Made by a program: the position numbers and the translations under genes. Below, piece by piece: positions 7,986 to 14,864 of a stretch of 17,069 nucleotides of DNA; within the stretch, counting starts at the first letter, position 1, and each line of letters starts with the position of its first letter. Below the pieces are notes generated by a model. It had not been told where the DNA came from. It made no database searches and worked only from the letters and a program-made list of their open reading frames with translations. Source of the stretch: JAKFWI01 sp050246435 (GTDB lineage: Bacteria > Pseudomonadota > Alphaproteobacteria > Caulobacterales > Aquidulcibacteraceae); the NCBI GenBank assembly GCA_050246435.1, contig JBFWWB010000057.1, forward strand, positions 1-17,069. Direction: 5' to 3'.

Positions 7986-8411
7986 ATGCGCAAGTTGATG
8001 GCGGCGTGCGCGGCGCTCGCGGCGTTGGCTGCGGCGCCGGCGGGCGAAGCGCAGAGCCGGGCGCCGATCGCGGGAACCTGGAGCGGGTTCTACGGCTATG
8101 CGGGCCGCGAAGAGACTGTCGAGTTTCAGGCGCGGCTTTCGGGCGCCGGCGCGTTCACCGGCGCGACGGTGGAGCCGGCGACGTTCGGCGACGGCAGCGT
8201 GCTGTTCTTGACGGCGAATATCCGCGGGAACGTGGCGGGCGACGGCGGCGTGCATTTCACCAAGACGTATGACGGCTCAGGCGGGCAGACCCACAGCGTC
8301 CAGTATGACGGCAAATACGACGCCAACGGCAAATGCATCGTTGGGGAATGGTCTCAAGGCGGCGGCAGAGGGCCGTTTGAGATGTGCACTGACGCGCACT
8401 TGCTGTTCTGA
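7986..8411 (+). CDS. small exported protein of unknown function
   Basis: 141 aa with an N-terminal signal peptide (basic MRKL, alanine-rich core, likely cleavage near GEA|QS at residue 22), so probably periplasmic or secreted. The mature part of about 119 residues starts with APIAGTWSGFYGYAG and is rich in alternating hydrophobic and polar strands, suggesting a beta-barrel or lipocalin-like fold (inference). Near the end are two cysteines, C117 (GKCIVGEW) and C134 (FEMCTDA), which could form a disulfide. The ribosome-binding site is very strong (GGGAGGAAG, about 7974-7982) before ATG 7986. The stop shares its last base with the ATG of the CHAT gene (TGATG), so the two are translationally coupled and probably work together. 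I do not recognise a named family. Confidence 0.8.
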   Translation: MRKLMAACAALAALAAAPAGEAQSRAPIAGTWSGFYGYAGREETVEFQARLSGAGAFTGATVEPATFGDGSVLFLTANIRGNVAGDGGVHFTKTYDGSGGQTHSVQYDGKYDANGKCIVGEWSQGGGRGPFEMCTDAHLLF

Positions 8412-9802
8412 TGCGGCGTGCGCTGCAGGCGGCGCTGTGCGCGGCGGCGGCGCTGACGGCGCTGGGTACACCCGCGCACGCGCAACTGCGTAGCTATGCC
8501 GATCCCGGATCGGTGCGCACGATCGACCGCGGCTCGTGCGATTCCGTGGCGCTTTCGCGCGATCCCGAGGCGGAGTTGAAAGCCGCGCTCGGCGCCCACC
8601 GCCGGCTGGCGGCCGGCATGATCGTGAAATTCCGCTTCGGCGAGTTCATGCCGCCGGCGACGGTTCCGGGCGCAGCGCCCGGCGGCGCGGAGGTGGCCGC
8701 GCGGCTGCGCGCGCTGGGCGGGGCGCGCACGGCGGCGCTGATCTACGCGGCCGATCCGGTGCGCCAACAGCGTTGCATCTGGCTTTTGGATGCGGGCGGC
8801 CTCGTTGCGCATGCTGCGGCGCCAACAGATGAGTTCGTCGTCGCTGGTCACCCAGGCGAGGCGGATGCGCCGGGCGCGCCGCAGGCCGCCGCCGCGCACG
8901 CCTCAGGGCGCTATCTGCGCGGCTTCCTGGATGGGCCCGCGCCGAACCCCGCGGCCTGGCGCGCGGCGCTGGCGGAAGCGGCGCGCTACGTGCTGCCCCC
9001 GGCGCTGGGCGATGTCTCGCGCTATGAGCGGCTGCTGATCCTGCCGATTGGATCGCTCAGCGATTTTCCGTTCGCCGCGATCGACGCCGGCGGCGCGCCG
9101 CTCGGCCTCAAGACGGCGATCGTGCAGCTGACGGACGTGAACGATCTACTGCGCGTGGCGCCGTTCCGGCTGGCGGACGTGGTCAGTGGGGCAGCGCTCG
9201 TCGTCGGCAATCCGCGCTACGCGCCCCATCCCGCGTTCGGCGCCCCTAGCGATCTGCCGCGCGCAGCGGATGAGGCGCGCGCCGTGGCCGCAAGCTTCCC
9301 GCGCGCGAGCCTGCTTCTCGGCGCGGAAGCCACCAAGCCCGCGGTGCTGCACGCCGCCGCCGGCGCGTCCTATCTGCATTTCGCGACGCATGGCCTGGCC
9401 GATGGCGAAAACCCGCAGGACGGCAGTGTGCTGGCGCTTGCCGGCGGCTACATCACCGCGCGCCAGATCGCCGGCCTCGATTTGCGCGCCAAGCGGCCGC
9501 TGGTGGTGATGAGCGCCTGCCAGACGGGGCTGGGGAAGAATTTTCCGAACGGCGTGTTCGGCCTCGCACGTTCGTGGCTGTACGCCGGGGCGGGGCAGGT
9601 GGTGATGAGCCAGTGGAACGTGAACGACGCCTCCACCGGCGCGCTGATGACGGCGTTCGCCCGCGCGCTGCAAAGCGAACCACGGCCCGAATACGCGCTG
9701 CGCCGCGCATTCCTGGCCGCGAGCGGGCAGGAAGGGTTCGCCGATCCCTATTTTTGGGCGGGGTTCACCGTTTTCGGCCCGCCCTCGGCGGCGCTGCGCT
9801 AG
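8411..9802 (+). CDS. exported CHAT-domain protein (caspase-like cysteine peptidase fold)
   Basis: 463 aa. The signal peptide has a likely cleavage at AHA|QL after residue 24. The region after it (about 30-190) has no TPR repeats that I can see, unlike many CHAT proteins, and no family I can name. From about residue 200 to the end is a CHAT domain: RLLILPIGSLSDFPFAAI, ALVVGNPRYAP, LPRAADEARAVAASFP, then the catalytic-type histidine H327 in YLHFATHGLADGENP and cysteine C370 in LVVMSACQTGLGKN. QVVMSQWNVNDASTGALMTAFARAL and the final DPYFWAGFTVFGPP are typical of the family. Both catalytic residues are intact, so a proteolytic role is likely, but the substrate is unknown. The start overlaps the stop of the small exported protein by one base. 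The following gatB starts 34 nt later. Confidence 0.9.
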   Translation: MRRALQAALCAAAALTALGTPAHAQLRSYADPGSVRTIDRGSCDSVALSRDPEAELKAALGAHRRLAAGMIVKFRFGEFMPPATVPGAAPGGAEVAARLRALGGARTAALIYAADPVRQQRCIWLLDAGGLVAHAAAPTDEFVVAGHPGEADAPGAPQAAAAHASGRYLRGFLDGPAPNPAAWRAALAEAARYVLPPALGDVSRYERLLILPIGSLSDFPFAAIDAGGAPLGLKTAIVQLTDVNDLLRVAPFRLADVVSGAALVVGNPRYAPHPAFGAPSDLPRAADEARAVAASFPRASLLLGAEATKPAVLHAAAGASYLHFATHGLADGENPQDGSVLALAGGYITARQIAGLDLRAKRPLVVMSACQTGLGKNFPNGVFGLARSWLYAGAGQVVMSQWNVNDASTGALMTAFARALQSEPRPEYALRRAFLAASGQEGFADPYFWAGFTVFGPPSAALR

Positions 9803-9836
9803 CCTTGCCGTCCCCAACCCCCTACATCAAGCGGCC

Positions 9837-11321
9837 ATGACCGAACTGGACGTCCGCACAGCCCGCCCCGATCAGCTCGTCGCCGGCGCGCAGGGGCAAT
9901 GGGAAATCGTGATCGGCATGGAGGTGCACGCGCAAGTGACCTCCAATGCGAAGCTTTTCTCCGGCGCTTCCGCCGCGTTCGGGGCGGAGCCTAACGCGCA
10001 TGTGAGCCTCGTCGATGCGGCGATGCCGGGCATGCTGCCGGTGATCAACCGCAAATGCGTGGAGCAGGCGGTGCGCACCGGGCTGGGCCTCAACGCGGAA
10101 ATCCATCTCTGGTCGCGGTTCGACAGGAAGAATTATTTCTATCCCGATCTGCCCTCCGGCTATCAGATCAGCCAGTACAAGGACCCGATCGTCGGCGAAG
10201 GCGAGATCGAGATCGACGGCGAGGACGGCGCGCCCGTGACTGTTCGCATCGAACGCATCCATCTCGAGCAGGACGCGGGCAAATCGATCCACGATCTGTC
10301 GCCCAGCGAGACATATGTCGATCTGAACCGCGCGGGCGTGGCGCTGATGGAGATCGTCTCCCGGCCCGATATCCGCTCGCCTTCGGAAGCCGCGGCCTAT
10401 CTGAAGAAGCTGCGCGCCATCCTGCGCGCGCTCGGCACCTGCGATGGCAACATGGAGGAAGGCTCCATGCGCGCGGACGTGAACGTCTCCGTGCGCCGGC
10501 CGGGCGAGGGCTTCGGCACGCGCTGCGAGATCAAGAACGTCAACTCGATGCGCTATGTGCAGCAGGCCGCGGAATTCGAGGCGCGCCGGCAAATCGAAAT
10601 CCTCGAGGCCGGCGGCAAGATCGCTCAGGAGACGCGCCTGTTCGACATGAAGACAGGCGAGACCCGCGCTTTGCGCTCGAAGGAGGACGCGCCGGATTAC
10701 CGCTATTTCCCCGATCCCGATCTGCTGCCGCTGGAACTGGACGCGGACTGGGTGGAGGAAATCCGCAAGAGCCTGCCCGAACTGCCGGACGCCAAGCGCA
10801 CGCGCTTCATGTCCGTGTACGGATTATCGGTCTACGATGCGGGCGTGCTTTCCGCCGACAGCGAGGCGGCGGCCTATTTCGAGGCGGTGGCGAAAGGGCG
10901 CGACGCCAAGCAGGCGGCGAACTGGGTGAGCCAGGATCTATTCGGCGCGCTCAACCGCCAAGGCCTGGAACTGGCGCAAAGCCCGGTTTCGGCAGCACAG
11001 CTCGGCGCGCTGATCGATCTGATCAAGGATGGCGTGATCAACGGCAAGATCGCCAAGGATGTGTTTGTCCGCATGCTCGAAACGGGCGATGCGCCGGGCG
11101 AAATCGTGGAACGCGAAGGTCTGCGTCAAGTGACGGATACGGGCGCTATCGAGCAGGCGATCCAGGCGCTGATGGCGGCCAATCCCGACAAGGTCGAGGA
11201 GGTGAAAACCAAACCGAAGGCGTTCGGCTGGTGGGTCGGCCAGGTGATGAAAGCCACGGGCGGCAAGGCCAACCCCGCCGCCGTGAACGAACTGCTGAAG
11301 AAGCGCCTCGGCGTCGACTAG
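9837..11321 (+). CDS. gatB: Asp-tRNA(Asn)/Glu-tRNA(Gln) amidotransferase subunit B
   Basis: Subunit B of the GatCAB complex, which phosphorylates and then amidates Glu-tRNA(Gln) or Asp-tRNA(Asn). It binds tRNA and performs the ATP-dependent activation. 494 aa, normal length. N-terminal kinase domain: WEIVIGMEVHAQVTSNAKLFSGAS (about 22-45), NYFYPDLPSGYQISQY (about 99-114), HLEQDAGKSIHD, YVDLNRAGVALMEIVSRPDI, EGSMRADVNVSVR and FGTRCEIKNVNSMRYVQQA. C-terminal GatB/YqeY domain: about 345-494, with DGVINGKIAKDVF and GWWVGQVMKATGGKANPAAVNELLKKRLG. The ATG at 9837 has a weak ribosome-binding site. gatC and gatA, often adjacent in this group, are not next to it; the upstream neighbour is the CHAT gene. 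Confidence 0.98.
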   Translation: MTELDVRTARPDQLVAGAQGQWEIVIGMEVHAQVTSNAKLFSGASAAFGAEPNAHVSLVDAAMPGMLPVINRKCVEQAVRTGLGLNAEIHLWSRFDRKNYFYPDLPSGYQISQYKDPIVGEGEIEIDGEDGAPVTVRIERIHLEQDAGKSIHDLSPSETYVDLNRAGVALMEIVSRPDIRSPSEAAAYLKKLRAILRALGTCDGNMEEGSMRADVNVSVRRPGEGFGTRCEIKNVNSMRYVQQAAEFEARRQIEILEAGGKIAQETRLFDMKTGETRALRSKEDAPDYRYFPDPDLLPLELDADWVEEIRKSLPELPDAKRTRFMSVYGLSVYDAGVLSADSEAAAYFEAVAKGRDAKQAANWVSQDLFGALNRQGLELAQSPVSAAQLGALIDLIKDGVINGKIAKDVFVRMLETGDAPGEIVEREGLRQVTDTGAIEQAIQALMAANPDKVEEVKTKPKAFGWWVGQVMKATGGKANPAAVNELLKKRLGVD

Positions 11322-11470
11322 AGGGCGCGCGGCAACCCTGCGGGCCGCGCCGGCTCGCCCAGCATCGTGTCGAAATAGTCTTCCACCGCGGCGGTGTAAT
11401 AGCTCACGACGCGATCGCCGTGCGGGAAGAACGCTGACGTGGCGACGCACATCCAAAGAAACACGAGCAT
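11318..11470 (-). CDS. small hypothetical protein
   Basis: A 50-residue ORF beginning MLVFLWMCVATSAFFPHGDR and continuing RVVSYYTAAVEDYFDTMLGEP. The first 15 residues are hydrophobic and could form a short membrane segment or an uncleaved signal. GGAGAG lies a few nt upstream of the ATG at 11470, which supports translation. The stop overlaps the last bases of gatB tail to tail (convergent, 4 nt shared). The frame is open further upstream (to about 11509), but the ribosome-binding site favours 11470. No family recognised. Confidence 0.55.
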   Translation of the reverse strand: MLVFLWMCVATSAFFPHGDRVVSYYTAAVEDYFDTMLGEPARPAGLPRAL

Positions 11471-11582
11471 GACGCTCTCCGAACCCTCGCGCCGCAACCT
11501 CGGGCGCACCCTAGCTTTCAGGATTAACGAAGAAGGTTTGCCGAGCCGTTAAGACCTGGGGCCGAAACGGGGCGCGGGCGCT

Positions 11583-11771
11583 TCAGCCTTTGCCGAGCGG
11601 CTCGTCTCCCAGCCGCCAGCTGTAGGAGAGGCGGGTGACATAAGGGCCGACGGCGCTGGGCGGAGACACGGTCTGCGAAAGCGGCGCCTTCGGGGCGGCG
11701 GCTTCTTCCGCCGCCGTCATGCGCACCGCGCGCTCGCCGCCAACCGTGACCATGCCGGGCGTAAGGATCAT
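11583..11771 (-). CDS. small hypothetical protein
   Basis: A 62-residue ORF beginning MILTPGMVTVGGERAVRM and ending RLSYSWRLGDEPLGKG. GGAAGG six nt upstream of the ATG at 11771 is a good ribosome-binding site, and third codon positions are strongly GC, as in real genes here. No signal peptide, membrane segment or known motif seen. The frame is open further upstream (to about 12014), but that part is low in GC and rich in Arg/Cys, unlike coding sequence of this genome. It is transcribed away from the GST gene. The 112 nt between this gene and the next small ORF (11471-11582) hold no recognisable element. Confidence 0.5.
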   Translation of the reverse strand: MILTPGMVTVGGERAVRMTAAEEAAAPKAPLSQTVSPPSAVGPYVTRLSYSWRLGDEPLGKG

Positions 11772-12012
11772 GCGCCGCCCTTCCGTTGCGCAGGATTGTG
11801 GGCGGGACGGCGGGCGCGGCCAGCGCGCAGCGCAGTTGGCCGGGGCGGCTCTTTGTGAAAGATATGCTATATTATTCAATAAGATACGCCGATCTCTGCC
11901 GATTGAATTGCGACAACGACATGACGTTTCTGTGTGCAAAATCGCCAGGCCGACGGGCTTGGCGCAGGGTTCGCGACGCCTATGTGAGCGTGGCGCGAAG
12001 AGGGAGATCGCC
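11772..12012 (+). promoter_or_regulatory. intergenic leader of the GST gene with low-GC block
   Basis: 241 nt without a convincing gene. Around 11855-11890 the composition turns AT-rich, with TATATT at 11868-11873 as a candidate -10 box; a -35 at correct spacing is not clear (TTGGCC near 11835 is the best). If this is the promoter, the GST transcript has a 5' leader of roughly 130 nt whose lower half (to about 11960) is also lower in GC than its surroundings. No riboswitch consensus recognised. Confidence 0.35.
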
Positions 12013-12777
12013 ATGCCGCAGCCGGTGGAGCTTCATTATTGGCCGACGCCGAACGGCTGGAAGGTGTCGATCGCGCTTGAGGAAATGGGGCTCCCCTACA
12101 CGGTCGTGCCGGTGAATATCGGGGCAGGCGATCAGTTCAAGCCGGATTTTCTCACACTCAGCCCGAACAACAGGATGCCGGCGATCGTCGATCCCGAAGG
12201 GCCGGACGGCGAGTCGATCTCCGTGTTCGAGTCGGGTGCGATCCTGCAATATCTCGGGCGCAAAACCGGGCGCTTTTATCCGCGCGACGAGCGTGGCCGC
12301 GTCGAGACGGACCAGTGGGTGTTCTGGCAGATGGCCAATCTCGGGCCCGTCGCCGGGCAGGCCAACCATTTCCGCAATTACGCGAAGGCGATGGTCGACG
12401 ATCCGGCCCAGCTCAGCTACGCCGCCAATCGCTTCACCAATGAACTGAACCGCCTGTTGGGCGTGATGGAGCGACGCCTGGGCGATCGCGATTACCTGGC
12501 CGGCGACTATTCCATCGCCGACATGCTGAGCTTTCCGTGGGTGCTGGCGGCGGTGCGGTTGATCCCGGAAATTCTCGATGCATTCCCGCGCGTCGCCCCA
12601 TGGCGCGACCGCATCGCGGCCCGCCCGGCCGTGATCCGCGGCCTCGCGGTGGGTGAAGATTTGCGGAAAAACCAGCCGCAGCTAGGCGATAAGGAAGCCG
12701 CCGATCAGCGCCGGATCCTCTTTGGCCAGACGGCGGGCAGCGTGGCCGCGGCGGCGGACGCCCAAGCAAAAGGGTAA
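12013..12777 (+). CDS. glutathione S-transferase family protein (Nu-class / YfcG-YghU-like)
   Basis: 254 aa cytosolic enzyme with an N-terminal thioredoxin-like domain (about 1-90) and a C-terminal helical domain (about 100-220). The N-terminal active-site segment YWPTPNGWKVSIALEE (T12, N14) matches Nu-class GSTs such as E. coli YfcG, which act as glutathione-dependent disulfide-bond reductases. SPNNRMPAIVDPEGPDG, the glutathione-contacting SVFESGAILQYLGRKTGRFYP, and the C-terminal DYSIADMLSFPWV and PRVAPWRDRIAARPAVIRGL are also typical. A tail of about 35 residues after the GST fold is alanine-rich. Start: ATG 12013 with GGGAGA at 12002-12007; the open frame upstream is not coding. Exact substrate cannot be read from sequence. 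Confidence 0.93.
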   Translation: MPQPVELHYWPTPNGWKVSIALEEMGLPYTVVPVNIGAGDQFKPDFLTLSPNNRMPAIVDPEGPDGESISVFESGAILQYLGRKTGRFYPRDERGRVETDQWVFWQMANLGPVAGQANHFRNYAKAMVDDPAQLSYAANRFTNELNRLLGVMERRLGDRDYLAGDYSIADMLSFPWVLAAVRLIPEILDAFPRVAPWRDRIAARPAVIRGLAVGEDLRKNQPQLGDKEAADQRRILFGQTAGSVAAAADAQAKG

Positions 12778-12960
12778 ACAATTCTTCGGGGAGTTTAAAC
12801 CAGTTTAGGAATAAACTTGGTTATGCCTGTTTCGACTTAACCCTATTTAAAATTCTCCCGGTCAATTCTTCCCGTGCGGCGCGAGAATTGCGTCGCCATG
12901 GGGTGTGACAGCGGCGGAATACGCCTGAGACGGCCAGAAAGGCCGCGGGAGACAAGGGTT
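12778..12960. promoter_or_regulatory. AT-rich intergenic region with inverted repeat and TTAA pair
   Basis: 183 nt between the GST gene and the Sel1-like gene. Positions about 12778-12870 are strikingly AT-rich against the GC-rich background. CCAGTTTA (12800-12807), GGAA and TAAACTTGG (12812-12820) form an inverted repeat with one bulged T. It could be the end-of-transcript hairpin of GST or an operator. Next is TTAA-N6-TTAA (12837-12840 and 12847-12850), close to but not equal to the alphaproteobacterial CtrA box TTAA-N7-TTAA. The rest (about 12871-12960) is GC-rich leader with GGGAGA and AAGGG before the downstream ATG. Probably the promoter of the next gene. Confidence 0.45.
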
Positions 12961-13230
12961 ATGGCTTTTACGGACGTGGAAATCGCGCAATTCCATCAGG
13001 CGGCCCAAATCGGCGCCATGGCGGATGATCTCTACAAGCTCGGCCTCGTCTATTCGACGGGCCAGGGCGGGGCGGTCGATTATGTGGAAGCCCACAAGTG
13101 GTTCAATCTGGCCGCCGTGCGCGGGTCGGAAGCCGCCAAGGCGTGCCGCAAGGAACTGGCCGACCAGATGACCTCGGCGGACATCGCGCAGGCCCAGAAG
13201 GCCGCGCGCGAGTGGCTGACGCGCCACTGA
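12961..13230 (+). CDS. small Sel1-like repeat protein
   Basis: 89 aa, no signal peptide. Residues about 22-58 (DDLYKLGLVYSTGQGG, then DYVEAHKWFNLAAVRGSEAA) match one Sel1/SLR helix-turn-helix repeat with the typical A-x-K-W-x-x-x-A-A core. A second helical pair follows, ending in AQAQKAAREWLTRH. Sel1-like proteins act as adaptors in protein-protein contacts; the partner here is unknown. Start at ATG 12961, with GGGAGACAAGGG upstream. The frame is open back to 12874, but that part is not coding-like. It sits alone between an AT-rich promoter region and tRNA-Ser. Confidence 0.8.
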   Translation: MAFTDVEIAQFHQAAQIGAMADDLYKLGLVYSTGQGGAVDYVEAHKWFNLAAVRGSEAAKACRKELADQMTSADIAQAQKAAREWLTRH

Positions 13231-13308
13231 GCCGGCGTGGGCGCGCGCCGAGCGCGCCTGCGATCTTGTTCGCCTGCGCCGCAGCGGCTAAGTCCAACCG
13301 CGCCTTGC

Positions 13309-13399
13309 GGAGACGTGGCCGAGCGGCTGAAGGCGGCGCCTTGCTAAGGCGTTATACTCGAACAGGGTATCGAGGGTTCGAATCCCTCCGTCTCCGCCA
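13309..13399 (+). tRNA. tRNA-Ser (anticodon GCU)
   Basis: Acceptor stem GGAGACG (13309-13315) pairs with CGTCTCC (13389-13395), followed by discriminator G and an encoded CCA (13397-13399). The anticodon stem-loop has loop TTGCTAA with anticodon GCT at 13343-13345, reading AGC/AGU serine codons. A long variable arm (around TTATACTCGAACAGGGTAT) marks a class II tRNA. The T arm GAGGGTTCGAATCCCTC is canonical. No tRNA-associated integrase or attachment repeat is visible nearby. Confidence 0.97.
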
Positions 13400-13479
13400 G
13401 TGTCTCGCCGCACGCGCCGCGAATGCATACACTCCCAGACGATGGCGGCGGCCGTTCTCCGCGCCGCAGGGAGGAAGTC

Positions 13480-13863
13480 ATGGCCACGAAAACGCGCGTG
13501 CTGCTGCTGGGGCTGGAGCCGGAAATCGTCGATTATTCAAAATCCCCGATCCCCGGGCTTACGGCGGAGAAGGTTCGCGCCGCCGTGGAGGGTGATCGCG
13601 CGAACTTGGAAGCGGCGGGCTACAGCGCAACGTCGCTCTATGTCGATGCCGGCGCGACCGCCGAGGCGGTGCTCACGAACACGCTCGCGGCCGGCGCATA
13701 TGATTGCATCATGATCGGCGCGGGGTTGCGGATCGTTCCACCTTATTTTTTGCTGTTCGAGAAGCTGATCAACGTCATCCATCGCCATGCGCCGGCGTCA
13801 ACCAAGCTGTGCTTCAACACAAATCCATCCGACACGGCCGACGCCGTGCGGCGCTGGGTTTAG
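13480..13863 (+). CDS. conserved protein of unknown function, alpha/beta fold
   Basis: 127 aa, soluble, no signal peptide. It begins MATKTRVLLLGLEPEIVDYS, a first beta strand and loop, then PGLTAEKVRAAVEGDRANLEAAGY (a helix) and TSLYVDAGATAEAVL. A second strand YDCIMIGAGLRIVPPYFLLFE follows, and the end is FNTNPSDTADAVRRWV. The alternation looks like a Rossmann-type or receiver-like domain, but phosphoacceptor and nucleotide-binding residues are not evident. I recognise it as a widespread conserved hypothetical type and cannot assign a function. ATG 13480 has GGGAGGAAG at 13469-13477. Ends 18 nt from the convergent formamidase-family gene. Confidence 0.82.
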   Translation: MATKTRVLLLGLEPEIVDYSKSPIPGLTAEKVRAAVEGDRANLEAAGYSATSLYVDAGATAEAVLTNTLAAGAYDCIMIGAGLRIVPPYFLLFEKLINVIHRHAPASTKLCFNTNPSDTADAVRRWV

Positions 13864-13879
13864 GCGCGCTTCGCCGCGC
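13864..13879. terminator. possible bidirectional hairpin between convergent genes
   Basis: GCGCG (13864-13868), a 6-nt loop and CGCGC (13875-13879) form a short stem in the 18-nt gap between two convergent stops. There is no T-tract on either side, so it is at best a weak terminator. Confidence 0.25.
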
Positions 13880-13881
13880 GG

Positions 13882-14826
13882 TCAGAACAGCACGCCTTTT
13901 TCGAGCATGGCGTGTACGCCTTTCTCGCCGTTAACCACCTGCGTCACGCGGAAATCCACCGCGAGAGAGCAGAATTGGTAGGCGTGCACGCGCGAAAGAT
14001 TGCTGCGTGCGGTGATGAAATCGATCATGCGGATGAGCGCGAGGCGCATCGCCTGATCGAGATCTTCGTGAAAGCCCATGGTGATGTGGTGCGTCGCGGT
14101 TTCGGCCTGCGGCCAGGGCCGTTCTGCGCCCAAACGCTTGTGCAGCACGAAACTGAAGACGCCGGTGAGGCCCATCTCCAGCGCATTGACGCACACCTCG
14201 CCGTCGCCCTGGCGGCCGTGGCCGTCGCCCACCGAGAAATTGGCTCCATGCGTCCACACCGGCAGATAGAGCACGCCGCCGGCGCCTAGTTCCTTGTTGT
14301 CGATATTGCCGCCGTGCTCGCGCGGCTCACGGCTGGACAGCCGCCCGTGCGCCGGCGGCGGCGCTACGCCCATTGTGCCGAAGAAGGGCCGCAACGGCAG
14401 CGTCGGCCCCCAATCGGGTGTGCATTCGCCGCGCGCACGGTCCACCGCGATATGGCTGACGACGCGTTGGGGGAAGAGATCGGGCAGCGCACCGGCGAGC
14501 GGACGCACGGCGCAATAGCCCCAATCGTTGTTGGGCGTCACCGCCTCGATGCGCACCTCCAGCCGGTCGCCAGGTTCTGCGCCCTCGATGGCGATGGGGC
14601 CGGTCAGGATATGCGGGCCCATGCGCTCGAGCTTCGCGTCATGGATCGCCTGCAGCGCGGGCGGTATCGTGAAGGGGGAACCGGGCGGCGGCATCACCTC
14701 CACGCCGCCGGAAACGCATTCGATCTCGACACTATCGCCCGAGCGCACGGTGAGCACGGGGGGAAACGCCGCATCGAACATGCCGAAGCGCACGGTTTCC
14801 GGCGTGGCGGCGAGGGTGTGGCGCAT
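13882..14826 (-). CDS. acetamidase/formamidase family protein
   Basis: 314 aa, cytosolic, of the FmdA/AmdA family, which hydrolyses small aliphatic amides such as formamide or acetamide to the acid and ammonia. Visible family motifs: an N-terminal PVLTVRSGDSVEIECVSGG, ILTGPIAIEGAEPGDRLEVRI, RPFFGTMGVAP, EHGGNIDNKELGAGGVLYLPV, and GANFSVGDGHGRQGDGEVC with the metal-binding-type Asp/His cluster. Start: ATG 14826 with GAAGG about ten nt upstream. It lies 38 nt downstream of the hpxZ-like gene on the same strand, so it is probably the last gene of the amidase operon, releasing ammonia from an end product. The true substrate could be another amide or carbamate; the family is certain, the substrate is not. 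Confidence 0.93.
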   Translation of the reverse strand: MRHTLAATPETVRFGMFDAAFPPVLTVRSGDSVEIECVSGGVEVMPPPGSPFTIPPALQAIHDAKLERMGPHILTGPIAIEGAEPGDRLEVRIEAVTPNNDWGYCAVRPLAGALPDLFPQRVVSHIAVDRARGECTPDWGPTLPLRPFFGTMGVAPPPAHGRLSSREPREHGGNIDNKELGAGGVLYLPVWTHGANFSVGDGHGRQGDGEVCVNALEMGLTGVFSFVLHKRLGAERPWPQAETATHHITMGFHEDLDQAMRLALIRMIDFITARSNLSRVHAYQFCSLAVDFRVTQVVNGEKGVHAMLEKGVLF

Positions 14827-14864
14827 GGGCGAGTGACCTTCGGGCGAAACTATAGCGCGTGGGC

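Noticed and set aside
11719..12012. In-frame upstream extension of the GST gene
   Set aside because: The translation is Arg/Cys-rich and unlike GST N-termini, the stretch is lower in GC, and ATG 12013 has a good ribosome-binding site and the right family start.
13309..13479. tRNA-Ser as an integration site for a mobile element
   Set aside because: No integrase gene, no repeat of the tRNA 3' end and no composition break were seen beside it.
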